Assembly (NCBI GenBank): GCA_035456105.1
Contig: DATIDV010000017.1
Location: 310,001-374,000 of the forward strand
DNA length: 64,000 nucleotides
From: Viridibacterium sp035456105
GTDB lineage: Bacteria > Pseudomonadota > Gammaproteobacteria > Burkholderiales > Rhodocyclaceae
Reading direction: 5' to 3'
Positions 16,073-24,824 of this stretch are shown here, piece after piece (position 1 is the first letter of the stretch; every line of letters begins with the position of its first letter). The notes under the pieces were generated by a model, which saw only the letters and a program-made list of their open reading frames with translations, did no database searches and had not been told where the DNA came from. Made by a program: the position numbers and the translations under genes.

Positions 16073-18418
16073 ATGCTTACTCGCCTCTTCTGCATGGCCC
16101 GCACTTCATGGCGTCTTCTGTTCGTCATCGGCCTGAGCGTCGCGGCCCATGCGGCGCCAATGGATACGCTTCTGGGCGGCAAGGCACAAAGCACGCCGCA
16201 AGCGGCCAGTGCACCACTCGATGACGATGCCGAAACACAGCGTCTGAGCGAACGGCTGGTGCAGGTTCAGGAGAAGCTGTCCAGCCTGGGAACGGCGGGC
16301 GCCGGGGCCAGCAAGGACCCGCGTCGCTTCTGGCTGGAACTGTCGGTGTACGCCTATCGCCAGCAACTGGCGGCGATGTCCGGCCTCAAGGCTCTCAAGG
16401 CGCAGGCTGGCAGCCCGACCACGCAGGCCGATCTGAGCGTGGTGACGAGCAACGGGCAGCGCGAGGTCTTGAGCCAGCTCATCGCGCAGGAAGTCGGGAT
16501 GCTGACTGCGAACCTCAAGTTGCAGGAGGATTACCTGAGCACCGTGCACGATGAGTTGCAGGGCGCCCAGGCGGAGTTGCGTCAAGCTCAGGATGCCCTC
16601 GAGAAGGGCGTGAAGCAGAACATTGCAACGGGCCCCCTGTCGGACAAAGTGGCCCTGGCGCAACTCAAGGTGGAGAGCTGGTCGGCAACGCTGGCGAGCG
16701 TGGACGCACGACAGATCTTCACGCGCGCACGCCTGCAGGAGCGCCGCGAGCAAGTGCTCGGGCTGGAGAAGGCGCCTGCCGGCAGCGGGGCGGTCAGCAC
16801 CGAAAGCGCCCTGTTGCAGGAAGAGCAGCAGCGCCTGGCACAGCGCGCACAACACTACGCGCAGGAGCAGAACCAGCAGCAGACAACCGAGCAGCAGTTG
16901 CGCACGCAACTGGTTGCCCTGACCGAGCGGCGAGACAGCCTGCAGGCGGCGCTGGAGGAAGCGCAGCCGAACCGGAAAGAGGCGCTCGAGGAAAGCCAGG
17001 CGAAGGAGCGCGAGACACTGGCGCAACAGGAGCCCTGGTTGCAGATCCGGCTAGAAAACAATGCGATCCACGCCGGCATCCTGTCGGATCTGGTTCTTGC
17101 CAACACGCTGGAAAACAATTTCCTGACCAGACGAATGGCATATCTCCAAACCGGACAACAGTCCGAACTGAGGCAGCTCAACGATCAGGTGCTGGCCTGG
17201 AGCAACAACCTGAACATCATGCTGCGCTCCATGCAGCAGGGCGCAGAGCTGGCGCTGGATCAGGTGGACCGGCTCGGCAGGAACCCGGCAAATCCGACGG
17301 AGATCATCAAGCACTGGCAGGACCGCGAGCGAGCCTATCGCGAAGCGGCGACCGATCTGCGCCGCTCGCTGCAGGAAGTCCAGCGCTGGCTCAATACGAG
17401 TGCTGAAGGCAGCAAGAGCCTCACCATGCGTGCCGACTACTGGCAGGAGAAACTGCGCAGCAGCGCGATGGGCCTGTGGAGCTTCGAGCTGTTCAGCGTC
17501 AGCGAGAACATCAGTGTCGACGGCCAGAGCGTGACCGTGAATCGCGGCGTGACCGTCGGCAAGATGCTGCTCGCCGTGCTGCTGATTTCGGTCGGCTTCG
17601 CCTTGTGTGTTTGGCTCGGCGGCATCATCGAGCGTCAGATCGTCACGCGCACGAAGTACGCGCCCGTGTCGGTGCGGATTGCCAAGCGCTGGCTGCTGTC
17701 CGTGGCGTTCATCGTCCTGCTCGTCAACTCCCTGCTGCTGGTGAAGATTCCGCTCGCGGCGTTTGCCTTTCTCGGCGGCGCGATTGCCATCGGCCTGGGC
17801 TTTGGCATGCAGACCCTGCTCAAGAACCTGATCAGTGGCCTGATGATGTTGCTCGAGCGCCCGTTCAAACCGGGTGACACGATTGAAGTGGCGGGCATCC
17901 GCGGCACGATCGTCGACATGAATGTACGTGCGGCCGTGGTGCGTGATGTCAATGGCATCGATACGCTGGTGCCTAACAGCACCTTCCTGGAGCAGAACGT
18001 CACCAACTGGAGCTACACCAGCAGTGTCGTGCGGCAGGGCTTCAAGGTCGGCGTGGCGTATGGCAGTGACTTGCGCCTGGTGGCGAAGCTCCTGGAGGAA
18101 GATGTTCGCGGCCACGGTCAGATCAGCAAGGACAAGGAGCCGGAAATCCTGCTCGAAGATTTCGGGCCCGATGCGCTGATCTTCGGCATCTACTACTGGC
18201 TGGATATAGGGGCTGGCGTCATCGGCCGACAGGTAGCCAGCGACCTGCGCTTCATGGTGGAGAGCAGCCTGCGCAAGAATGGCATCAGCATATCCTTCCC
18301 GCAGCGCGATGTGCATCTTGATGTCACCGGGCCACTGCGCGTGCAGATCGAGCCGGCGAGTGAGGCGACGGCCGAAGTGGCGCCACCGGCTGCCAAACCC
18401 AAACCTGCGGTCAGCTGA
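16073..18418 (+). CDS. Large MscS-family mechanosensitive channel with periplasmic coiled coil
   Basis: A predicted inner-membrane small-conductance mechanosensitive channel subunit of 781 residues. After a signal-like hydrophobic stretch (residues 8-26, ending AHA) comes a ~440-residue, Gln/Glu/Ala-rich periplasmic coiled-coil part. Three or four membrane helices follow near 495-615; the last contains the Gly/Ala-rich pore helix FLGGAIAIGLGFGMQTLLKN. The MscS beta domain is next (LERPFKPGDTIEVAGIRGTI, LVPNSTFLEQNVTNWSY) and the tail is Pro/Ala-rich. The architecture resembles MscK/MscM-like giants with fewer helices. It probably releases solutes on osmotic downshock. A GTG three codons upstream is an alternative start. 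Confidence 0.9.
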   Translation: MLTRLFCMARTSWRLLFVIGLSVAAHAAPMDTLLGGKAQSTPQAASAPLDDDAETQRLSERLVQVQEKLSSLGTAGAGASKDPRRFWLELSVYAYRQQLAAMSGLKALKAQAGSPTTQADLSVVTSNGQREVLSQLIAQEVGMLTANLKLQEDYLSTVHDELQGAQAELRQAQDALEKGVKQNIATGPLSDKVALAQLKVESWSATLASVDARQIFTRARLQERREQVLGLEKAPAGSGAVSTESALLQEEQQRLAQRAQHYAQEQNQQQTTEQQLRTQLVALTERRDSLQAALEEAQPNRKEALEESQAKERETLAQQEPWLQIRLENNAIHAGILSDLVLANTLENNFLTRRMAYLQTGQQSELRQLNDQVLAWSNNLNIMLRSMQQGAELALDQVDRLGRNPANPTEIIKHWQDRERAYREAATDLRRSLQEVQRWLNTSAEGSKSLTMRADYWQEKLRSSAMGLWSFELFSVSENISVDGQSVTVNRGVTVGKMLLAVLLISVGFALCVWLGGIIERQIVTRTKYAPVSVRIAKRWLLSVAFIVLLVNSLLLVKIPLAAFAFLGGAIAIGLGFGMQTLLKNLISGLMMLLERPFKPGDTIEVAGIRGTIVDMNVRAAVVRDVNGIDTLVPNSTFLEQNVTNWSYTSSVVRQGFKVGVAYGSDLRLVAKLLEEDVRGHGQISKDKEPEILLEDFGPDALIFGIYYWLDIGAGVIGRQVASDLRFMVESSLRKNGISISFPQRDVHLDVTGPLRVQIEPASEATAEVAPPAAKPKPAVS

Positions 18419-18437
18419 TGGTGCTGTTTTGGTAACT

Positions 18438-18489
18438 AGGGCGTGTCACAGTAGGCGGGCGGATCGTCCGCCTACTGTGAACACGCCCT
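18438..18489. terminator. Perfect 21-bp-stem hairpin after the MscS-like gene
   Basis: AGGGCGTGT-CACAGTAGGCGG pairs with CCGCCTACTGTG-ACACGCCCT around a short loop with one extra base. It lacks a T run, so it may be a palindromic repeat acting as a terminator or mRNA end rather than a classical Rho-independent terminator. Confidence 0.6.
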
Positions 18490-18626
18490 GGGCCCGTCCG
18501 TTGCAAACCTTGTGTTGGCGCGTGGGCTATAAACAAGAAGGCCGGACAGCAGAATCGCAGGAACTGCTTCAGCGTCATCAGGCGCTCGGCACCCGCAGAA
18601 GTACGTGAGCATCAGGAGAAACGCAC

Positions 18627-19049
18627 ATGAGTGATGAACAGACGCTGGAAGTGATCGAAGGCCGGAGCTTCGCGCTCGCCAAACCGGGAGACGTACAACT
18701 CGTACACCTCCTCTACCTGCTGCATTCCATCGGCCTCGTCGTCGGCGCCGCATCGCAGGCGGTCACGATGATCGGCGCCTTCGTCTTCGGTTGGGCGTCC
18801 ATCATTGCCATCATCGTCAACTACGTGAAGCGCGACGCACTCAAGGGCTCGTTTCTCGAAAGCCATCTCGTCTGGCAGGCGGACACCTTCTGGCGCTGCC
18901 TGATCATCATGCTCATCGGCGTGGTGCTCTACTTCCTCTTCATCGGCTTCCTCATCAACTGGCTGATCTTCGGCCTGGTTGGTCTGTGGGCCGTGTATCG
19001 CATCGTCAAGGGCTGGCTGGCGCTGAAGGAAGGCAAACCAGTAGTGTGA
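18627..19049 (+). CDS. DUF4870-like membrane protein
   Basis: A 140-residue inner-membrane protein. After a polar N-terminus it has three hydrophobic segments: LVHLLYLLHSIGLVVGAASQ, AFVFGWASIIAIIVNYVKRD and a long CLIIMLIGVVLYFLFIGFLI to VGLWAVYRIVKGWLAL stretch. The SHLVWQADTFWRC loop is typical of the DUF4870/COG3671 family of predicted membrane proteins of unknown function. The start follows CAGGAGAAAC. No operon partner is evident. Confidence 0.75.
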   Translation: MSDEQTLEVIEGRSFALAKPGDVQLVHLLYLLHSIGLVVGAASQAVTMIGAFVFGWASIIAIIVNYVKRDALKGSFLESHLVWQADTFWRCLIIMLIGVVLYFLFIGFLINWLIFGLVGLWAVYRIVKGWLALKEGKPVV

Positions 19050-19259
19050 CAGTGCCGCCGGAAGCCGTGCGATGCGCATCACGGCTGGTTGCGCGCACTC
19101 CGGATGATGACAAATGCTTGAATAGCGGAGCGACTGCCATGGGTCAGCCCGCTCACCGTAGCGATAGCGAAACCGCCGGAAAACCCTTTTTGTTCCCGAC
19201 TCCGGCCAGCGACCGCCTTGGGTAGCATGCGTTGTCCCCGTCCGTACGCCTGCCTCACC

Positions 19260-20414
19260 ATGTCCCGATTACAGCAATTTTTACTGGAAACCCCACATCC
19301 CGACATAGAGCTGGGCGTGCCTCGCCTGCCGCGCCCCTTCTGTCTGGCCGAACCGTCTGCGGGTGTAACACCGCGGAGCGGGGTGATCTTCTACATCCAT
19401 GGTTTCGGTGGTGCCTACAACAACGAGTACGCACAGAAGCTACTACCCTGGCTGGCCGATCAATACAATTGTGTGGCAGTGGCCGTGCATTACTTCGGCG
19501 CCGAGCTGTACCAGCCCTTTGACTGGAGCCTGCCGCCGGACTTCTTCCAACAAGTGTCCGAGGCCTATGGGATTGCAGAGGCTGAGCTCACGGCGCGCGA
19601 TGCAACGACGACCGTTCGCATGCTGCTGAGCCTGCTACAGGCTCGTGGCACGCAGCTGGACCGACGCTGCCATTTCGTGCGCAACCTGCCGGGCATATAT
19701 CAATCCTTCGGCCTGCTGCCCGCACTCGAGCATCTGCAGGTACTCCACCAGCTGCTGCAGCGCTACCCTGAGCTGGATCAGCGGCGTCTGCATGTGATCG
19801 GCACCTCTTACGGCGGCTACATCGCCTCCTTCTTGCGCAAGCTGGCGCCGCACACCTTCCGCATGATCATCGACAACTCCGGCTTCACGGCATCCGGCGA
19901 TGAGATGGGGGCAATCTTCGGTTGGTCTGGATCAACAATGGGCGGCGTTCAGGTACTGGTGCGCTCAGCCGAGCATTGGGAAGAAGACCCGACCTCTCCA
20001 CGCCATTTCTCCCCAGCATGCTCGGCTTTGCGCAACCTATGCGATGGCGCGCAACTGGCTCCCAGCGAAACAGCTTGGTTCGGCTTTGCCGCAGTGAACG
20101 ACAAGTTCTTCCCGCAAGGCCAGAAGGATAGTCAGGCCCGCGTCTTCGCTTTGGCAGGGCCGGCCTCATACAAGCTGGTAACTGAGGCGGATCTGGACGG
20201 CCGCCTATTCAAGAACCTGGAGCACGGCATGGCGGCCTCGATGCGCGCCATGTTCGCCTGGTGCTACGAGCGTCTGGACGAACTTGCGCCGGCCACCAAG
20301 GCCAGCCAGGCGAACGACTTCGAGCGGGGCTCGCGGCTGCGTTTCGACTGCCCGAGTCGGCAATACCTGCTGGAGTTCAACGCAGCTAGCGGCGTCGTCA
20401 TGCGCGTCGCCTGA
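19260..20414 (+). CDS. DUF2920-like alpha/beta hydrolase
   Basis: A predicted alpha/beta-hydrolase-fold protein of 384 residues. It shows the oxyanion-region motif VIFYIHGFGGAYNNEYAQ, the nucleophile elbow HVIGTSYGGYIASF and a late histidine in LEHGMAASM. The layout matches DUF2920, a family better known from Campylobacter and Helicobacter flagellar-modification loci. Here no flagellar or glycan genes are nearby, so the substrate is unknown. The start at MSRLQQFLLE was chosen as the first residue of the conserved region; in-frame ATG codons upstream would add up to 14 residues. No signal peptide is visible. Confidence 0.65.
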   Translation: MSRLQQFLLETPHPDIELGVPRLPRPFCLAEPSAGVTPRSGVIFYIHGFGGAYNNEYAQKLLPWLADQYNCVAVAVHYFGAELYQPFDWSLPPDFFQQVSEAYGIAEAELTARDATTTVRMLLSLLQARGTQLDRRCHFVRNLPGIYQSFGLLPALEHLQVLHQLLQRYPELDQRRLHVIGTSYGGYIASFLRKLAPHTFRMIIDNSGFTASGDEMGAIFGWSGSTMGGVQVLVRSAEHWEEDPTSPRHFSPACSALRNLCDGAQLAPSETAWFGFAAVNDKFFPQGQKDSQARVFALAGPASYKLVTEADLDGRLFKNLEHGMAASMRAMFAWCYERLDELAPATKASQANDFERGSRLRFDCPSRQYLLEFNAASGVVMRVA

Positions 20415-20470
20415 GTTACCGCAGAGCCGCCTGAACAAGCCACGCGACCACGCACCCTGCCGCAAACTCC

Positions 20471-21289
20471 CTACAGCTTCGACAACAGATCGCGCTTCTT
20501 GTCGGCGAACTCTTCGTTGGAGATGTAGCCCTTCTGCAGCAACTCTCCGAGGCGTTCAATCTTCTGGAACACATCGCCGTCCTGCGCCGAATTGCCTGAG
20601 TAGCCCGGCTGGCTATTGCCAGGCTGGACGTACTGCACCGGCTGCAGCGGCGCGCTCTGCGCTACCGGCGCCTGACCGTTGTACGAGATCACGGGCAACT
20701 GCGCGCAGGGCACGACACCGTACTGGCTATTGAAAGTCACGTCCGAACCATAGCCCTGTTGTTGCGACACGCCACCAATCTGGTGATCCAGCGTGTCATA
20801 GACGGTGCTGTTGCCCTGTATCTCAACCACCAGACGACGCGAACCGGGAAACACAGCGTAGCGCACATCGTTTTGCGCGCCGGTCGACGAGGGCGAACCG
20901 AGGTCGGCGGGCCACCACTGGCCGAAGGCCTGGGCGGGCGATACAAAGATGCTGGCATTGCCCTGATTGCCCATATATCCCGACTGGTTCTGTAACTGCA
21001 TGGCCGGCGGTGGTGCGAAAAGCGGCTGGCTGGACAGCAGATTGGACAGTTCGGTGCAGAGGCCGTCGACCTTGTACTTCAGCCCGTTGTTGAACATATC
21101 GCCCACCATCGTCATGCCGCCGAGCATCCACTGGCCGCCGCCACCGAGTTCGGGGTGGTTGAACTGCGCCATGGTGCCTCCCCCGTTTGTAACGGCCTGC
21201 AGCATGGTCGCCACGGCATCGAAGCTCACCCCGTAGCGCTGCGCTATACCTTGAATGATCTGTTGCCCCTGCGGTGTGAGTTGCTGCAT
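20471..21289 (-). CDS. SHOCT-domain protein
   Basis: A 272-residue cytosolic protein ending in a SHOCT (short C-terminal) domain, FQKIERLGELLQKGYISNEEFADKKRDLLSKL in type. The N-terminus MQQLTPQGQQIIQGIAQRYG is a motif seen in other SHOCT proteins. The middle is rich in Gln, Gly, Pro and Asn (MQLQNQSGYMGNQGN, QPVQYVQPGNSQPG) and probably disordered. SHOCT domains are thought to mediate oligomerisation; no enzymatic role can be assigned. The start has a GGAGGC site five bases upstream. Confidence 0.8.
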   Translation of the reverse strand: MQQLTPQGQQIIQGIAQRYGVSFDAVATMLQAVTNGGGTMAQFNHPELGGGGQWMLGGMTMVGDMFNNGLKYKVDGLCTELSNLLSSQPLFAPPPAMQLQNQSGYMGNQGNASIFVSPAQAFGQWWPADLGSPSSTGAQNDVRYAVFPGSRRLVVEIQGNSTVYDTLDHQIGGVSQQQGYGSDVTFNSQYGVVPCAQLPVISYNGQAPVAQSAPLQPVQYVQPGNSQPGYSGNSAQDGDVFQKIERLGELLQKGYISNEEFADKKRDLLSKL

Positions 21290-21587
21290 GTGGTGCCTCC
21301 GGACTATTACGGGGTGCCTGACGAAATCCGGTAACCGGAGGAATCGATAGACGGGAAATCGGGAAAAGGCCTGCATGCCCAATGCGCGGGCGGTTCTGCC
21401 TGAGAGCGTCTTGATACCCTGACGAGGTGTAAATCTGATGACAGCAGCCAGCCGTACAGGTGTCCGCGACCGCCAGACGGGCCTTGGGGATAAGCAAGAG
21501 TCCTGCCGCGGCCGTCGTTTGCGCCGCAAGGCAGCTCGATTGGGTACAGTACCGGCTTCGCCCAGCCACGCCCCGCAGCCCTCTGCC
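21290..21587. other. Divergent promoter region, SHOCT gene / DOMON-like gene
   Basis: About 300 bp. The rightward reading frame stays open from 21438, so the DOMON-like gene may start earlier than annotated. No repeat or clear operator was seen. Confidence 0.35.
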
Positions 21588-22142
21588 GTGACCCTCTCTG
21601 CCAGCCTGCATTGCCACCCTGCCAGCCCGTGCCCCGCCGTTTCCACACTGCAGGCCACCTGCACGCAGGTCGAAGACGGATTGCAATTACGCTTTGTATT
21701 GCGAGGCGATGTGCAGGCCTTGCGCGTTCCTGCGGGCGCGCAAGGCGGCTTTGCCGACGAGTTGTGGCGACATACCTGTCTTGAGGCCTTCGTCGGCACG
21801 ACTGGAGCCACGGCCTACCGGGAATTCAATTTCTCGCCGAGCGGGCAATGGGCCGCCTACGCATTCACGGACTATCGCCAGCGCGACCTCGGCTGGCAGC
21901 CCGTGCAGGCACCCCAGATCCTCACACGTACGACACCGGACAGCCTGATTCTGGAGGCGCGTATTCCGGCAACGCTGCTACCTGCCGGTGCCGGCCTGTT
22001 GCATATCGGCCTGACCGCCGTCATCGAGACCAGCGATGGCGCGATCAGCTACTGGGCGCTAATGCATCCCGGCGAGCGCCCCGACTTCCACCTTAGCGCT
22101 GCCTTCACCCTGCAGTGCGTACTGAATACCGCACAGCCATGA
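21588..22142 (+). CDS. DOMON-like domain protein
   Basis: A 184-residue protein that fits the DOMON-like family of bacterial proteins, beta-rich domains related to carbohydrate- or haem-binding DOMON folds. Visible hallmarks are SLHCHPASPCPAV at the start, RHTCLEAFVG, YREFNFSPSGQWAAYAFTDYR, LHIGLTAVIE and a C-terminal YWALMHPGERPDFH. The GTG start was chosen because conservation begins there; an ATG at 21438 would add 50 residues of low-complexity basic sequence. Its stop overlaps the NamZ start (ATGA), so the two are translationally coupled and probably work together, perhaps on glycans. Function otherwise unknown. Confidence 0.75.
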   Translation: MTLSASLHCHPASPCPAVSTLQATCTQVEDGLQLRFVLRGDVQALRVPAGAQGGFADELWRHTCLEAFVGTTGATAYREFNFSPSGQWAAYAFTDYRQRDLGWQPVQAPQILTRTTPDSLILEARIPATLLPAGAGLLHIGLTAVIETSDGAISYWALMHPGERPDFHLSAAFTLQCVLNTAQP

Positions 22143-23356
22143 CCCCATCCGTTTTGTTTGGCCTCGACCGCCTGATCGCCGACCCCACCCTGCGCGCATC
22201 GCTCGCCGGGCGCCGCGTCGCGCTGCTGGCCCATCCTGCCTCCGTCACGCGTGATCTCAGGCATGCCATCGACGCACTCGCGCCCTTGCCGGAGATCCAT
22301 CTGAGCGCGGCCTTCGGCCCGCAGCACGGCCTGCGCGGCGACAAGCAGGACAATATGATGGAGTCGCCCGACTACCGCGACCCGCAGCACGGCATCCCCG
22401 TCTTCAGCCTCTACGGCGAAGTCCGCAAACCGACCGACGCCATGATGGCGTCATTCGACGTGCTGCTCGTCGACCTGCAGGATCTCGGCTGCCGCATCTA
22501 CACCTTCATCACCACGCTGAGATATGTGCTTGAGGCCGCCGCGAAGCATGGCAAAGCAGTGTGGGTACTGGATCGCCCCAACCCGGCCGGTCGCCCAATC
22601 GAGGGCTTGCGCCTGCGCGAAGGCTGGGAGAGTTTCGTCGGTGCAGGGCCGATGCCGATGCGTCACGGCCTGACGATGGGCGAGCTGGGCCACTGGTTCA
22701 TCGCCCAGCTCGGCCTGCAGCTCGAATACAAAGTGATTGAAATGCAGGGCTGGCAGCCCGAAGCCGCGCCCGGCTATGGCTGGCCACTCGGCGAGCGCAA
22801 CTGGGTGAACCCGAGCCCCAACGCCGCCAATCTCTCCATGGCCCGCGCCTACGCCGGCACCGTGATGCTGGAAGGCGTGACCCTGTCAGAAGGACGCGGC
22901 ACGACGCGACCGCTCGAGCTCTTCGGTGCGCCAGACATCCACGCGCGCTCGGTGCTCACCGAGATGCAGCGCCTCGCCCCGCACTGGCTCGATGGTTGCC
23001 GTCTGCGCGAATGCTGGTTTGAACCGACATTCCATAAGCATGCCGGCAAGCAATGCAACGGCATCCAGATTCACGTCGAGGATGGCACCTATGATTACGC
23101 GGCGTTCAAGCCCTGGCGTCTGCAGGCGCTGGCCTTCAAGGCCCTGCGCAATCTGCAGCCGGACTATGTGTTGTGGCGGGAATTTCCCTACGAATACGAG
23201 TTCGACCGCCTCGCCATCGACCTCATCAATGGCTCGCCGCTACTGCGTGAGTGGGTGGACGATCATGAGGCTGCGCCGGGCGACCTGGACGCGATCACCG
23301 TCCCCGATGAAGACAGCTGGGCGGCGGAGCGCGAGGCGTTCCTGCTGTATCGCTGA
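22139..23356 (+). CDS. namZ: DUF1343 / exo-beta-N-acetylmuramidase NamZ-like
   Basis: A 405-residue member of DUF1343 (GH171). NamZ of Bacillus removes terminal N-acetylmuramic acid from peptidoglycan fragments. The signature segments are visible: RVALLAHPASVT, AFGPQHGLRGDKQDNM, SLYGEVRKPTDAMM, LLVDLQDLGCRIYTFITTL, VLDRPNPAGRPIEG, LSEGRGTTRPLELFGAP and FEPTFHKHAGKQCNGIQIHV. No signal peptide is visible, consistent with cytoplasmic action on imported fragments. It is coupled to the DOMON-like gene, and a periplasmic amidase and LprI-like gene lie just downstream on the other strand, suggesting a wall-recycling neighbourhood. Confidence 0.88.
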   Translation: MTPSVLFGLDRLIADPTLRASLAGRRVALLAHPASVTRDLRHAIDALAPLPEIHLSAAFGPQHGLRGDKQDNMMESPDYRDPQHGIPVFSLYGEVRKPTDAMMASFDVLLVDLQDLGCRIYTFITTLRYVLEAAAKHGKAVWVLDRPNPAGRPIEGLRLREGWESFVGAGPMPMRHGLTMGELGHWFIAQLGLQLEYKVIEMQGWQPEAAPGYGWPLGERNWVNPSPNAANLSMARAYAGTVMLEGVTLSEGRGTTRPLELFGAPDIHARSVLTEMQRLAPHWLDGCRLRECWFEPTFHKHAGKQCNGIQIHVEDGTYDYAAFKPWRLQALAFKALRNLQPDYVLWREFPYEYEFDRLAIDLINGSPLLREWVDDHEAAPGDLDAITVPDEDSWAAEREAFLLYR

Positions 23357-23428
23357 GGTCCAGGATTTGCAGCGCGGAAGCGCTAGCCTCTCTCGTCGCT
23401 ACTACGCACAATGCCGCGCGCTTGGCGC

Positions 23429-23528
23429 AATGCCGTTCAGTTCAGGAGTTTCCAAAACAAGTTCGTCATCCCGGCGAAAACCGGGATGACGAGGTTTGGT
23501 TATTCGCGGCGCCTAACTGAATGGTATT
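23429..23528. repeat. MITE-like dispersed element, copy 2
   Basis: A 100-bp element with terminal inverted repeats AATGCCGTTCAGTT and AACTGAATGGTATT and a central palindrome GTCATCCCGG...CCGGGATGAC. It is bracketed by identical 13-bp direct repeats GCGCGCTTGGCGC (23416-23428 and 23530-23542). These in turn lie within longer inverted ends starting AATGCCGCGC at 23410 and ending GCGCGGCATT at 23548. Confidence 0.78.
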
Positions 23529-23558
23529 AGCGCGCTTGGCGCGGCATTCTGCAAGATC

Positions 23559-23585
23559 GGGCCGGTCCGCAAGCTGGACCGGCCT
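23559..23585. terminator. Hairpin between convergent namZ and LprI-like genes
   Basis: The stem GGCCGGTCC / GGACCGGCC with a GCAAGCT loop lies eight bases after the end of the LprI-like frame. No T run is present on either side; it may work as a shared transcript end. Confidence 0.55.
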
Positions 23586-23592
23586 GATACCG

Positions 23593-23970
23593 CTACATCG
23601 TCAGCTTGTCGTTACTGCAGCCGGTGCTGAGGCACTCGCGCTCACGTTCCTTGAGAAACGTCAGACGGGACTGGGTCTTCTCCACGGCACAGCCAAGATT
23701 CACGTAATAGCCATTGCTTTTTTCTTCACTGCATTCCGCGTCACGCGTCTTGATCCAGGCCACCTGACCTTGTTTCAGCGAGTCTTTCTGTGCGGTATTC
23801 AAATGCCCACGCAGACTCGTATAAGCCGCATTCAGATCACGGTCCGATTGCGAGAAAAGATTCCCCGCGCAATAGACTTCATCAAAAGCATTACGCGGCT
23901 TGGCACAGCCCGCGGCGTAGCTTCCTGTCGCTGCAACGATCAATACAAAACCCACTGCCAATTTCTTCAT
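23593..23970 (-). CDS. LprI-like (DUF1311) secreted lysozyme-inhibitor-type protein
   Basis: A 125-residue exported protein. The first ~20 residues form a signal peptide (MKKLAVGFVLIVAATGSYA). The mature part is a helical DUF1311/LprI domain with six cysteines, beginning CAKPRNAFDEVYCAG and containing LNAAYTSLRG and QVAWIKTRDAECS, the usual conserved positions. LprI of mycobacteria inhibits lysozyme, but many proteobacterial relatives are uncharacterised. It is next to a periplasmic amidase gene and so may protect or modulate wall turnover; that is inference. Confidence 0.78.
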   Translation of the reverse strand: MKKLAVGFVLIVAATGSYAAGCAKPRNAFDEVYCAGNLFSQSDRDLNAAYTSLRGHLNTAQKDSLKQGQVAWIKTRDAECSEEKSNGYYVNLGCAVEKTQSRLTFLKERERECLSTGCSNDKLTM

Positions 23971-23994
23971 GTGACGCCCCGTAAGAATTCTGCA

Positions 23995-24681
23995 TTATGG
24001 TTTCTGGCAGGCATGCAAGCCTTCTGCGATGGCACTCGCCAGCCGTTCAATAGTCTCCGTCCCTGCCAGTCGCAGCGCCTCTTCAGGATTGGCGATCACG
24101 CCCGCTTCGATCAGCAGCGCAGGCATGGTAGCCGTCTTCAATACGATCAAGTCATCAAAGCGATGCACGCCCAGACGTTTATCGATAAACGGCCGGTTCT
24201 CGCCTGGAATAGGTGTCGCGTGATAGTTCGATGGCATTTCGCCTGAAGCCAGCAATCGTTCTCCGACAGCCTGCGCGCACAACAGGCTTTGCGCATAACG
24301 GGGATTCTTCTCGGAGACGAAGATCGAGAAGCCGGAGAATTCGCGGCGGCGCCCTGCGTCTATCCACTCCTGCTGAATCGAGTCATGGTGAATCGATACA
24401 AACAGATCGGCATCGGGCGTCAGCGTCGCTCTCTTCGTCAGCTCGATCTCCTGACCGTCGGCGGATACGCGAACCACGCGCTCGTCGCGCGCGGCCAATG
24501 CACGCGTCAAGGCAGCGCCAAGTTCAAGGTTGTACTGATGCTCGACTCGTCCATCCGGTGCCCGAGCGCCCGGGCGCAGGGGCGTATGGCCGCTATCGAC
24601 GACGATCAACGCGGCCTGAACGCCCGACGTCAGCAAGACCAGAAGTATTGCGCTGCAGATGCGCGTGACAGGCATGAGCAT
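23995..24681 (-). CDS. N-acetylmuramoyl-L-alanine amidase (Amidase_3)
   Basis: A periplasmic zinc amidase of 228 residues that cuts the bond between MurNAc and L-Ala in peptidoglycan. A signal peptide (ICSAILLVLLTSGVQA) leads directly into the Amidase_3 domain LIVVDSGHTPLRPGA. Zinc and catalytic residues are visible: His in DSGHTP, Glu in RVEHQYNLE, His in VSIHHDSI and the catalytic Glu in ALLIEAGVI. No LysM or AMIN targeting domain is present, so it is a minimal enzyme. The start at MLMPVTRI was taken for the AAGGA site upstream; MPVT is an alternative. Confidence 0.88.
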   Translation of the reverse strand: MLMPVTRICSAILLVLLTSGVQAALIVVDSGHTPLRPGARAPDGRVEHQYNLELGAALTRALAARDERVVRVSADGQEIELTKRATLTPDADLFVSIHHDSIQQEWIDAGRRREFSGFSIFVSEKNPRYAQSLLCAQAVGERLLASGEMPSNYHATPIPGENRPFIDKRLGVHRFDDLIVLKTATMPALLIEAGVIANPEEALRLAGTETIERLASAIAEGLHACQKP

Positions 24682-24824
24682 TTCCCGGAAGTCCTTCTGT
24701 TTATCGCGCGTTGAAATACGCACGGCATGGTCGACGCGGCTGGAGCGTGCCGCGGGGCGGCGAAGCTTACTCTGTCGGAAATCGTTTGTCCGCAAACAGT
24801 GGCAGGGCGTGTTCCCGCGCCTGC

